From NCBI GenBank assembly GCA_047605645.1, contig JASGFJ010000028.1, positions 1 through 64,000 on the forward strand: a stretch of 64,000 nt of DNA. Reading direction: 5' to 3'. Positions 57,000 to 64,000 of the stretch are shown piece after piece; position 1 is the first letter of the stretch, and the number at the start of each line of letters is the position of its first letter. The notes under the pieces were generated by a model. The model was given only the letters and a program-made list of their open reading frames with translations, had not been told where the DNA came from and did not search any database. The stretch is from UBA1309 sp047605645. Its GTDB lineage: Bacteria > Bacteroidota > Bacteroidia > Bacteroidales > Dysgonomonadaceae. The translations under genes were made by a program, and so were the position numbers.

Positions 57000-57992
57000 A
57001 TGCAAGAGGTGATTGAACCCGTTTCGAAAGAACTGCTCCGAAGTGAACTGACCCGGGAAAAGCTGATGCGTCGTACCAACAAAGCGCATAACGAAATATA
57101 CATCATCACGGCTCACAACTCTCCGCATACGATGCGTGAGATTGGACGCTTGAGAGAACATGCTTTCCGCTTTTACGGAGGAGGCACGGGGCTCGGAATC
57201 GACATCGATGAGTTCGACACCATGGACAATCCTTACAAACAGCTGATTGTATGGAATCCGGATGCGGAAGAAATTTTGGGAGGATACCGATTTCTTTGCG
57301 GGTCCGATGTTAAATTCGACAAAAGGGGAGAACCTATACTCGCTACCTCCCATCTGTTTGACTTCTCCAAAAAATTCATCCGGGACTATCTGCCTTATAT
57401 GGTAGAGCTGGGGCGTTCGTTTGTGTCGCTCGATTATCAGAACACACTGGCCGGAACAAAAGGGCTCTATGCCTTGGATAACTTATGGGACGGACTGGGT
57501 GCACTCACGGTAGTCGACCCGCATATCAAATACTTTTTCGGAAAAGTAACCATGTATAATACCTACAATGTGCAGGCACGCAACATGATTCTTTATTTTA
57601 TGAACAAACATTTCGAGGACAAGGATCTACTGGTCTATCCAAGACATGAACTGGTCACTAATATGAACATAACAGAAATGGAGAATCTGTTTGTGGGAGA
57701 TGACCTCAAATCAGATTACCGAATTCTGAACGGTTCTGTACGGAAATTAGGCATGGACATTCCTCCGTTGGTAAACGCCTATATGAGCCTGTCACCTCAA
57801 ATGAAGGTATTCGGAACAGCCATCAACCGCGAATTCGGCAATGTGGAAGAAACGGGCATCCTGATTGCAATGAACGAAATTCTCGAAGACAAGAGGAAAC
57901 GACACATCGAATCGTACCTCAAAGACAGACCTTCCAAACGATTTCTGAAAAGGCTTCGTCAAATGATAAACTGGAGCTGGAATCGCGAGTAA
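57000..57992 (+). CDS. glsB: GNAT-family N-acyltransferase, GlsB-like
   Basis: This protein of 330 residues is a GNAT/OlsB-type N-acyltransferase; I use the ATG at 57000. Blocks are FRFYGGGTGLGIDIDEFD, LIVWNPDAEEILGGYRFLCG, YMVELGRSFVSLDYQ and FFGKVTMYNTYN. GlsB makes the N-acyl bond to glycine in the first step of glycine-lipid synthesis, and GlsA completes it. Glycine lipids matter for stress tolerance and colonisation in B. thetaiotaomicron. It is 26 bases upstream of menD. Confidence 0.85.
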   Translation: MQEVIEPVSKELLRSELTREKLMRRTNKAHNEIYIITAHNSPHTMREIGRLREHAFRFYGGGTGLGIDIDEFDTMDNPYKQLIVWNPDAEEILGGYRFLCGSDVKFDKRGEPILATSHLFDFSKKFIRDYLPYMVELGRSFVSLDYQNTLAGTKGLYALDNLWDGLGALTVVDPHIKYFFGKVTMYNTYNVQARNMILYFMNKHFEDKDLLVYPRHELVTNMNITEMENLFVGDDLKSDYRILNGSVRKLGMDIPPLVNAYMSLSPQMKVFGTAINREFGNVEETGILIAMNEILEDKRKRHIESYLKDRPSKRFLKRLRQMINWSWNRE

Positions 57993-58018
57993 GTCAAAAT
58001 CGTATCAAACAAAGCGAA

Positions 58019-59677
58019 ATGTATTCTTCAAAGAAAAATGTATTAGAAGTAACAGCCTTACTGAAGGCTTACGATATCAGTCAAGTGGTGATTGCGCCGG
58101 GTTCGCGAAATGCCCCGCTCATTCACAACCTGACACAGCATCCGTTTTTCACACCTCATCTGGTGGTGGACGAACGCAATGCAGGCTTTTACGCTCTCGG
58201 CATAATCCAGAAGACCAATCACCCGGTAGCTGTTTGTTGCACATCCGGAACAGCATTACTGAATCTGGCACCTGCCGTAGCAGAAGCTTATTACGCAAAC
58301 CTGCCGCTGGTGATTATTTCAGCCGACCGTTCACCGGAATGGATTGGGCAAATGGACGGGCAGACGATTTCGCAACCAAATGCCTTCCAAACCATTGTAA
58401 AGAAAACGGTAAATATACCTGAAATCAGAACAGAAACCGACCACTGGTTTGCCAATCGTTTAGTCAACGAGGCTCTGATAGCCGCCACAGAAGGACTGCC
58501 GGGACCGGTACATATCAATGTGCCCCTCTCTGAACCGCTGTTTGATTTTTCGGAAACCGATTTTCCGGAGGTACGGAAAATATCCTTCACATCCGGACTG
58601 AAACTTGTCAACAATCCCCGTTTCGGGCAGATTTGGAAAGAAAGCAAACGCAAATTGATTGTAGTAGGACAACTGGCCTCTTCCCCTGAACTGAATGCTC
58701 TATTGGAACAACTAGTTGAAAAATCGAACTGCGTAGTTCTTGCCGAACATATAAGCAACCTGCATTCAAAAAAATTTATTTCAAACTTTGATGTCATTCT
58801 GGCAACTACCCGCCACGAGTTATGGAACGAGCTGCAACCGGATCTCGTTCTTTCATTCGGAGGACATCTTATTTCAAAAAGATTTAAACATTTCCTTCGA
58901 GCTAACCACCCGCAACATCACTGGCATCTATCGCCGTCTCCGCAGGTCGTCGACTTGTTTCAATCACTGACCGATCTCATAGAAACAGATAGCAGAAGCT
59001 TTCTTGAGACGCTCCTACCCAGTTCCAATCCCGAGACCGGAAAAGCATTCGCCAACCTCTGGGAGTCGCGCGCACAACAAATTGGCGAACCGGAAGGAAA
59101 CCTCCCATTTTCAGACATTTATTCCTTAGGACGTCTATTGAAAAGCCTACCAAAATCTGCAGCTCTGCATCTAGCAAACAGTTCTGTGGTACGCAATGCC
59201 CAATTATTCACCCCTTCCGCAGCTATTCCGGTCTTTAGCTGCCGAGGGACAAACGGGATTGAAAGCTCTCTTCCTGCAGCTATCGGATACGCTGCTGTGG
59301 CAGACGAACTGACTTTTCTTGCCATCGGCGATCTGAGTTTCTTTTATACGGTCGGCGCGATTTGGAATATCGAACATCTCAACAACCTGCGTGTTGCTGT
59401 CTTTAACAATCATGGAGGAGCTATATTCCATCTTTTGCCCGGCATGAACAAAAGTGAAGCATTGCCCCAATATATTGGAGCAGAACATCAGAATAATGCA
59501 CAAAAATGGGCAGAAGCCGCGGGTTTTTCGTATCTTGCTGCAAAAAACAAAGAAGAACTCGAAACAGTACTTGCTGATTTTGTCCGGGCAGGTGATAAGC
59601 CTTGCCTGCTGGAGATATTCACAGATATAGAAATAAATAAAACCGCTTCGGAAGTTTATTACCAGGCATTTAAATAA
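58019..59677 (+). CDS. menD: 2-succinyl-5-enolpyruvyl-6-hydroxy-3-cyclohexene-1-carboxylate synthase
   Basis: This 552-residue thiamine diphosphate enzyme makes the first committed menaquinone intermediate from isochorismate and 2-oxoglutarate. Motifs are VVIAPGSRNAPLI near 23-35, CCTSGTALLN, ISADRSPEW and the cofactor-binding GDLSFFYTVG...FNNHGG. Other men genes are not in the window. It seems to be the third gene of the glsA-glsB transcript, tying menaquinone to lipid synthesis. Confidence 0.93.
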   Translation: MYSSKKNVLEVTALLKAYDISQVVIAPGSRNAPLIHNLTQHPFFTPHLVVDERNAGFYALGIIQKTNHPVAVCCTSGTALLNLAPAVAEAYYANLPLVIISADRSPEWIGQMDGQTISQPNAFQTIVKKTVNIPEIRTETDHWFANRLVNEALIAATEGLPGPVHINVPLSEPLFDFSETDFPEVRKISFTSGLKLVNNPRFGQIWKESKRKLIVVGQLASSPELNALLEQLVEKSNCVVLAEHISNLHSKKFISNFDVILATTRHELWNELQPDLVLSFGGHLISKRFKHFLRANHPQHHWHLSPSPQVVDLFQSLTDLIETDSRSFLETLLPSSNPETGKAFANLWESRAQQIGEPEGNLPFSDIYSLGRLLKSLPKSAALHLANSSVVRNAQLFTPSAAIPVFSCRGTNGIESSLPAAIGYAAVADELTFLAIGDLSFFYTVGAIWNIEHLNNLRVAVFNNHGGAIFHLLPGMNKSEALPQYIGAEHQNNAQKWAEAAGFSYLAAKNKEELETVLADFVRAGDKPCLLEIFTDIEINKTASEVYYQAFK

Positions 59678-59754
59678 CCGGAAGGCAAAATCGGATATGT
59701 ACATCACTTAAATCGAATTTTATCTTATTTATTCACAATAAAACACTTTACTGA

Positions 59755-61185
59755 ATGGGAAAATTCTCTAAAGCTTTTTGGGTTGCCAATACAGTGGAAC
59801 TCTTAGAACGACTCGCTTATTATGCAGTATTTATCGTTATTACCCTTTATTTGTCCAACATTCTTGGTTTTACCGATACACAGGCAGGAATCATCGCCGG
59901 AACATTCTCTGCTTTCCTCTATTTACTTCCTACTTTCGTAGGCGCTTATGCTGATAAAATAGGTTTCCGCAAGTCCATTATTGTTGCGTTTACCTTGTTA
60001 ACAGTCGGCTATGCCAGCCTTGCCGTTCTGCCGACTATGCTTCAAAGCACAGGCCTCGTCAGCTATGGCACAGGTGACGGAAAGGGTATTTTCTCAGGAT
60101 TTTTCAGCAATACATTCAATGTCGTATTCGGTTCCGAAACTGTATATTCAGGCTTGCAGACCGGCAGCGAACGCTGGATTATCGTACCTGTTCTGATTCT
60201 GATTGTCGTAGGCGGTGCCTTTATCAAAGCAGTGATTTCGGGAACAGTAGCCCGCGAAACTACTTCTGAAAACCGGGCACGAGGATACGCCATCTTCTAT
60301 ATGATGGTAAATATCGGTGCCTTCACCGGAAAAACGGTGGTGGATCCGCTTCGCAAAAGCATAGGTGACATGGGACTGGTCTATCTTAACTATTTCTCGG
60401 CAGGCATGACACTAATGGCACTAATCACAGTCTTCTTCCTGTATAAGTCTACCCAGACAGCCGGACAAGGAAAGTCGACAAAAGAAATCTGGACTGCTCT
60501 CATCAAACTATGTGGAAACACTCGCCTGGTGGTATTGATACTTATTGTCACCGGTTTTTGGGTGGTACAACAACAGCTGTATGCTTCCATGCCTAAATAT
60601 GTTATCCGCATGGTAGGTGCCGACGCCTCTCCGGGCTGGATTGCCAATGTGAATCCGTTGGTAGTATTCGTTTTTGTGAATCTTGTGACAAGTCTTATGG
60701 CAAAACGCAATGCACTGACATCTATGACCATCGGCATGTTCATTATTCCTGTTTCTGCCTTGATTATGGCGGGCGGTAATATGATTGGTAAGGAATTTAT
60801 TTTGGGTATGCATCCGGTGACCTTTATGATGATTCTCGGAATTATATTTCAGGCGCTTGCCGAATGTTTTATTTCTCCGCGATTTCTGGAATATTTCTCG
60901 AAGCAGTCCCCCAAAGGAGAAGAAGGACTTTATCTTGGATTCAGCCACCTGCATTCGTTTTTCTCTTCGCTGATTGCTTTTATTACAGCCGGTGTACTTC
61001 TGGAAAAATTCTGTCCCGACCCGAAATCTCTGCCCCCGGGCACAAATTATGCAGAAGCGACAGCTAATGCTCATTATTTATGGCTGGTATTCTTTGCCAT
61101 TGGGTTGATTTCGGCCATTGCCCTTGTCATCTATGGAAAAGTCGTAAACCGCATTGATCAAAAGAATTTGCAGGCAGTAGATTAA
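59755..61185 (+). CDS. POT/MFS-type transporter
   Basis: This 476-residue inner-membrane protein has about 12-14 membrane segments. The start FWVANTVELLERLAYYAVFIVITLYLS resembles the ExxER region of proton-dependent oligopeptide transporters, and RGYAIFYMMVNIGAF is a POT/MFS signature. It probably imports di- or tripeptides, but other substrates are possible. Confidence 0.82.
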   Translation: MGKFSKAFWVANTVELLERLAYYAVFIVITLYLSNILGFTDTQAGIIAGTFSAFLYLLPTFVGAYADKIGFRKSIIVAFTLLTVGYASLAVLPTMLQSTGLVSYGTGDGKGIFSGFFSNTFNVVFGSETVYSGLQTGSERWIIVPVLILIVVGGAFIKAVISGTVARETTSENRARGYAIFYMMVNIGAFTGKTVVDPLRKSIGDMGLVYLNYFSAGMTLMALITVFFLYKSTQTAGQGKSTKEIWTALIKLCGNTRLVVLILIVTGFWVVQQQLYASMPKYVIRMVGADASPGWIANVNPLVVFVFVNLVTSLMAKRNALTSMTIGMFIIPVSALIMAGGNMIGKEFILGMHPVTFMMILGIIFQALAECFISPRFLEYFSKQSPKGEEGLYLGFSHLHSFFSSLIAFITAGVLLEKFCPDPKSLPPGTNYAEATANAHYLWLVFFAIGLISAIALVIYGKVVNRIDQKNLQAVD

Positions 61186-61240
61186 AAAACGGTCAAAAAG
61201 GCGAAACGAAGCATATAAATATCCGTCTTTTTCACCTTCA

Positions 61241-61248
61241 TAAATTTG
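61241..61248 (+). promoter_or_regulatory. Candidate -7 element for the thioredoxin-like lipoprotein gene
   Basis: TAAATTTG lies 76 bases before the chosen start. No clear -33 element. Confidence 0.4.
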
Positions 61249-61323
61249 TATATTCTTTTTCGAGAATGTACTTTTGACAACCGGAAACAACTTTTTATAG
61301 TACATTATAATTCATATATATCG

Positions 61324-62490
61324 ATGAAACAAAAATCTGTTATGCGTATTCTTTTTCTTCTGGCATGTATCGTTGGTTTTACGGCTTGTAAGAATGGAAA
61401 ATCTCACTTCGTGGTAAAAGGTAAAATTGACGGAGCGGCTGATTCAACAGTCTATCTCTACAAAAGAGGAATCACCGGAGCCGACTTGGTTGATTCGGCT
61501 AAGATTGGAAAGGATTTTACATTTAAAATCAAATCGCCGTCCCCTTCATTTCCCGATTTATATGTGCTGGCTTTAGGCAAACAGATGATTAACCTCGCGG
61601 TTGATTCTTTGGAAACCATCGAAATCAATGCCAGCAACAAGCATTTTGGAACAGATTATCAGGTACAGGGTTCTCAACCGACAGAATGGATACGCCAAAT
61701 GTATTTGAAGCAACTTCAGGTATCGGCTACTTTCGACCAATTGAAGACGCAACATGACAAAAAACAAATTACAGATTCGGTATATGCCGATAAGTCACGC
61801 GAAGCGACCGAAGCTTTCCGTAAATTATCGCAAGACATTATTCTGAAAGATTTAAGAGGCCTGGCTGCTTATTACGCGCTGTTTCAGCAAGTGAATGGTT
61901 ACGTACTGTTCGACCCGCTCAACAAAAAAGACTCTCGCCTCTTTTCGGCTGTAGCTACCGCCTGGGATACCTATCACGGCCAATCGCCTCGTGCCGGACA
62001 TTTAAAGGAATATACCCTGCATGCCATCAGCCAGAGACGCGCCATGGAAGGAAAAGCTCCCAGCATGATGGACAAAGCATCGGTAGTAGATGCCAGCAAG
62101 TTTTTCAACATATCGCTTCCGGGATTAGACGAACAGGAGGTCGACCTGAATTCACTCAAGGGCAAAGTGGTTCTGCTCGACTTCACCATGTATCAGGCCG
62201 ATGCTTCGCCGGCACACAATATAGAACTGAACAAGGTCTTTCAGAAGTTTAAAAACTCCGGATTTACCATCTATCAGGTTTCTTTCAACACCCCCATACA
62301 GTTCTGGAAAACATCTGCCAGCAATCTTCCCTGGGTCTGTGTAAGAGAAGATAATACACAGTCTGCTTTGCTCTCAAGATTTAATATTCAAACGCTTCCA
62401 ACCATGTTCCTGATCAATCGCCAGGGAGAGATCGTGAAGCGAATTGAAGCCAAAGAAGATATTGCCTCGGCGGTGAATAAGGTGCTATAA
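61324..62490 (+). CDS. DUF4369/thioredoxin-fold lipoprotein lacking CxxC
   Basis: Starting at the ATG at 61324 gives about 388 residues and a lipoprotein signal ending in GFTAC. Then come a DUF4369 domain (about 28-120), a helical linker, and a C-terminal AhpC/TlpA-like thioredoxin fold (about 255-388; GLDEQEVDLNSLKGKVVLLDF, LPTMFLINRQGEIVKR). Where TlpA relatives have W-C-x-x-C, this one reads TMYQADASPAHN, with no Cys. It should therefore not catalyse disulfide exchange and may bind a ligand or partner instead. Confidence 0.82.
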   Translation: MKQKSVMRILFLLACIVGFTACKNGKSHFVVKGKIDGAADSTVYLYKRGITGADLVDSAKIGKDFTFKIKSPSPSFPDLYVLALGKQMINLAVDSLETIEINASNKHFGTDYQVQGSQPTEWIRQMYLKQLQVSATFDQLKTQHDKKQITDSVYADKSREATEAFRKLSQDIILKDLRGLAAYYALFQQVNGYVLFDPLNKKDSRLFSAVATAWDTYHGQSPRAGHLKEYTLHAISQRRAMEGKAPSMMDKASVVDASKFFNISLPGLDEQEVDLNSLKGKVVLLDFTMYQADASPAHNIELNKVFQKFKNSGFTIYQVSFNTPIQFWKTSASNLPWVCVREDNTQSALLSRFNIQTLPTMFLINRQGEIVKRIEAKEDIASAVNKVL

Positions 62491-62504
62491 AACACAAATC
62501 TAAA

Positions 62505-62536
62505 TTTGCAAAATAGAAAAATTAAATATATCTTTG
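62505..62536 (+). promoter_or_regulatory. greA promoter
   Basis: TTTG at 62505-62508 and TATCTTTG at 62529-62536 are 20 bases apart, one of the best Bacteroidales promoters in the window. TAAATTTG at 62501-62508 could be a second one. The leader before greA would be about 105 bases. Confidence 0.65.
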
Positions 62537-62550
62537 CTTTCAATAAAATT

Positions 62551-62600
62551 AAAAAGGAAAAGGAGTTCTGGTCAATTCGGCAAGAATTCTTTTTCTTTTT
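62551..62600 (+). terminator. Terminator-like hairpin in the greA leader
   Basis: Positions 62551-62569 pair with 62583-62600, one bulge, with a T-rich 3' arm and tail. It lies downstream of the predicted greA promoter and upstream of its ribosome binding site, and also after the preceding lipoprotein gene, so it may end that transcript or attenuate greA. Confidence 0.6.
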
Positions 62601-62631
62601 GTTACAAATTGAGTAGTATTAATTTTAATTC

Positions 62632-62639
62632 AAAGGAGG
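62632..62639 (+). promoter_or_regulatory. Strong Shine-Dalgarno site of greA
   Basis: AAAGGAGG lies 8 bases before the ATG at 62648. Strong sites are unusual in Bacteroidota. An out-of-frame ATG at 62644 is also close, but only the 62648 start opens greA. Confidence 0.7.
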
Positions 62640-62647
62640 ATTAATGA

Positions 62648-63118
62648 ATGGCTGTTAACTATATGACAGAAGAAGGGTTCAAAAGACTAAAAGAAGAACT
62701 CAGTATTCTTGAAACGGTGGAAAGACCTGCTATTTCACGACAAATTGCTGAAGCCCGTGACAAGGGAGACTTGTCTGAAAATGCAGAATACGATGCAGCT
62801 AAAGAAGCACAAGGTATTCTGGAAGCAAAAATTGCGACCATTAAAAACACATTGGCAGGTGCGCGAATGATTAATGAAGGAGCTATCGGAACGGACTATA
62901 TCCAGATTCTGAACAAAGTCACCATCCGCAATACAAAAAACAAACAGGAAATGACCTACACATTGGTAGCCGACAGCGAAGCCAATCTGAAGGAAAACAA
63001 GATAGCTATCGGAACCCCGATTGCTCAGGGGCTTCTGGGCAAAAAAGTAGGTGATATTGCAGAAATAAAAGTGCCGTCGGGTATTCTGTCGTTCGAAGTG
63101 ATAAACATTTCCATCTAA
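62648..63118 (+). CDS. greA: Transcription elongation factor GreA
   Basis: This 156-residue factor rescues backtracked RNA polymerase by stimulating transcript cleavage. The N-terminal coiled coil (about 1-75) holds the acidic tip in ARDKGDLSENAEYDAAKEAQ, with the C-terminal FKBP-like domain at about 80-156. It has its own promoter with a structured leader. Confidence 0.96.
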   Translation: MAVNYMTEEGFKRLKEELSILETVERPAISRQIAEARDKGDLSENAEYDAAKEAQGILEAKIATIKNTLAGARMINEGAIGTDYIQILNKVTIRNTKNKQEMTYTLVADSEANLKENKIAIGTPIAQGLLGKKVGDIAEIKVPSGILSFEVINISI

Positions 63119-63197
63119 CAAAAAGACAGCAGGTTGAAACATTGTTCTTCGGAAACATGTCTCCGGCAGGCTTTAGATTATTTATAAACAAAACCTT

Positions 63198-63590
63198 ATG
63201 GCAAGCATTTTTTCAAAAATAGTAGCAGGAGAAATTCCATCCTATACGATCGCAGAAGATGAGCATTTTTATGCATTTCTGGATATATCACCGATGAAAA
63301 AGGGGCATACACTGGTTATCCCCAAGGAAGAGGTGGACTATATTTTTGATCTGGATGACGACACCCTGGCTGCCTTGCACGTATTTGCAAAAAAAGTAGC
63401 TGTCGCCATAAAGAAAGCAATTCCTTGCAAAAGGGTTGGGGTAATGGTCTTAGGAATGGAAGTTCCTCATGCACACATTCATTTAATCCCCATGGAAAAA
63501 GAAACGGATTTGGTATTAACCAATCCGAAATTAAGACTCGAAAAAGAGGAATTTGAGCAAATAGCGCAATCTATCAAGGCTCATTTATAA
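63198..63590 (+). CDS. HIT-family (histidine triad) nucleotide hydrolase
   Basis: This 130-residue HIT protein has the triad HAHIHLIP near residue 93 and the N-terminal FSKIVAGEIPSYTIAED. HINT-type members hydrolyse AMP-lysine or related adenylates. It follows greA by 79 bases and may share its transcript. Confidence 0.93.
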   Translation: MASIFSKIVAGEIPSYTIAEDEHFYAFLDISPMKKGHTLVIPKEEVDYIFDLDDDTLAALHVFAKKVAVAIKKAIPCKRVGVMVLGMEVPHAHIHLIPMEKETDLVLTNPKLRLEKEEFEQIAQSIKAHL

Positions 63591-63604
63591 TGGAAGAAAT
63601 ATAG

Positions 63605-63648
63605 AAAAAAGCTCCTTCTCTGCCACTTTGCAGAAGAGGAGCTTTTTT
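63605..63648 (+). terminator. Terminator after the HIT gene
   Basis: A 19-base stem (63605-63623 with 63630-63648, two mismatches) is flanked by A6 and followed by eight T. Confidence 0.93.
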
Positions 63649-63779
63649 TTAATTGATACCGTATATATCTTTTCCTAAATTCTTCCCTTTTTTCTTACAT
63701 CAAGAAAACATAGTTGCAGCTATTTTGTTAATACACTAACGCATTCTATTATCTAAAAAATATCCAATACATTATCCCA

Positions 63780-64000
63780 ATGGCAGAATTCAATATTTCA
63801 GATCTGGAAAAAATAGATAAAAGTCAAGACATACTAGACTTATTAGTGGAAAAGGGAATTATCAAGGAGAAAAAATTCAAAGAACAGCTCGCCTACGAGA
63901 AACATTTAGCCCAGCTTCAATACGAAATGCTTCGCCTTCAAACCTATATTTCAGAGAAAGGATTACGCGTACTAATCATTTTCGAAGGACGCGATGCTGC
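63780..64000 (+). CDS. PPK2-family polyphosphate kinase (cut by the window end)
   Basis: The reading frame from the ATG at 63780 has 73 complete codons. It starts MAEFNISDLEKI and continues QLQYEMLRLQTYISEKGLR to VLIIFEGRDAA, the Walker A region of polyphosphate kinase 2. PPK2 enzymes use polyphosphate to phosphorylate nucleotides. The rest lies beyond the window. Confidence 0.85.
   Translation, partial: MAEFNISDLEKIDKSQDILDLLVEKGIIKEKKFKEQLAYEKHLAQLQYEMLRLQTYISEKGLRVLIIFEGRDA

Overview
The window comes from a low-GC member of the Bacteroidales (phylum Bacteroidota). The evidence is a SusC/SusD polysaccharide utilisation locus (PUL), candidate promoters of the TAnnTTTG type, RprX/RprY-like regulators, a class III glutamine synthetase, the LL-diaminopimelate aminotransferase route to lysine, and glycine-lipid synthesis genes. 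I cannot fix the genus from sequence alone. No rRNA, tRNA, CRISPR array, prophage or intact insertion sequence was seen.

Region 1 (about 0.1-26.3 kb, all minus strand) is a complete PUL that I read as acting on acetylated galactoglucomannan. In transcription order it holds SusC, SusD, a TIG/IPT surface glycan-binding lipoprotein, a surface GH26 mannanase lipoprotein with an Ig-like domain, a CE7-type esterase, GH130 mannosylglucose phosphorylase, a GPH-type sugar symporter, GH94 cellobiose phosphorylase, cellobiose 2-epimerase, a GH5_2-like glucanase, GH3, a second GH26, a GH97 with the retaining alpha-galactosidase signature, GH5_7 mannanase, an SGNH/SASA esterase and a small secreted protein of unknown function. 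It ends at a strong terminator-like hairpin. The logic is surface cutting, import, periplasmic deacetylation and degalactosylation, then cytoplasmic epimerisation and phosphorolysis of mannobiose and cellobiose. No dedicated PUL regulator lies in the window.

Region 2 (26.3-27.4 kb) is a 1.15-kb gap with a candidate operator upstream of susC and the remains of a small protein gene broken at an A8 run. Region 3 (27.4-29.7 kb) is the rprX-rprY two-component pair.

Region 4 (30.3-45.3 kb, mostly plus) carries envelope and housekeeping genes: a small lipoprotein with a Wzi-like outer-membrane protein, an aminotransferase with a LolC/E-type permease, an atypical aspartokinase with lysA, a GT2 glycosyltransferase, LptC, a CNNM/CBS protein, DUF308 and DUF3667 membrane proteins, and a PpiD-like foldase.

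Region 5 (45.6-53.3 kb) is an ammonia-assimilation and diaminopimelate cluster: class II glutamine synthetase, asnB, dapF, dapL and class III glutamine synthetase. Region 6 (53.4-64 kb) holds a carboxypeptidase-regulatory-domain protein, an EamA exporter, glsA-glsB-menD, a POT/MFS transporter, a thioredoxin-like lipoprotein without active-site cysteines, greA with a hairpin-bearing leader, a HIT protein, and the start of a PPK2 kinase cut by the window edge.
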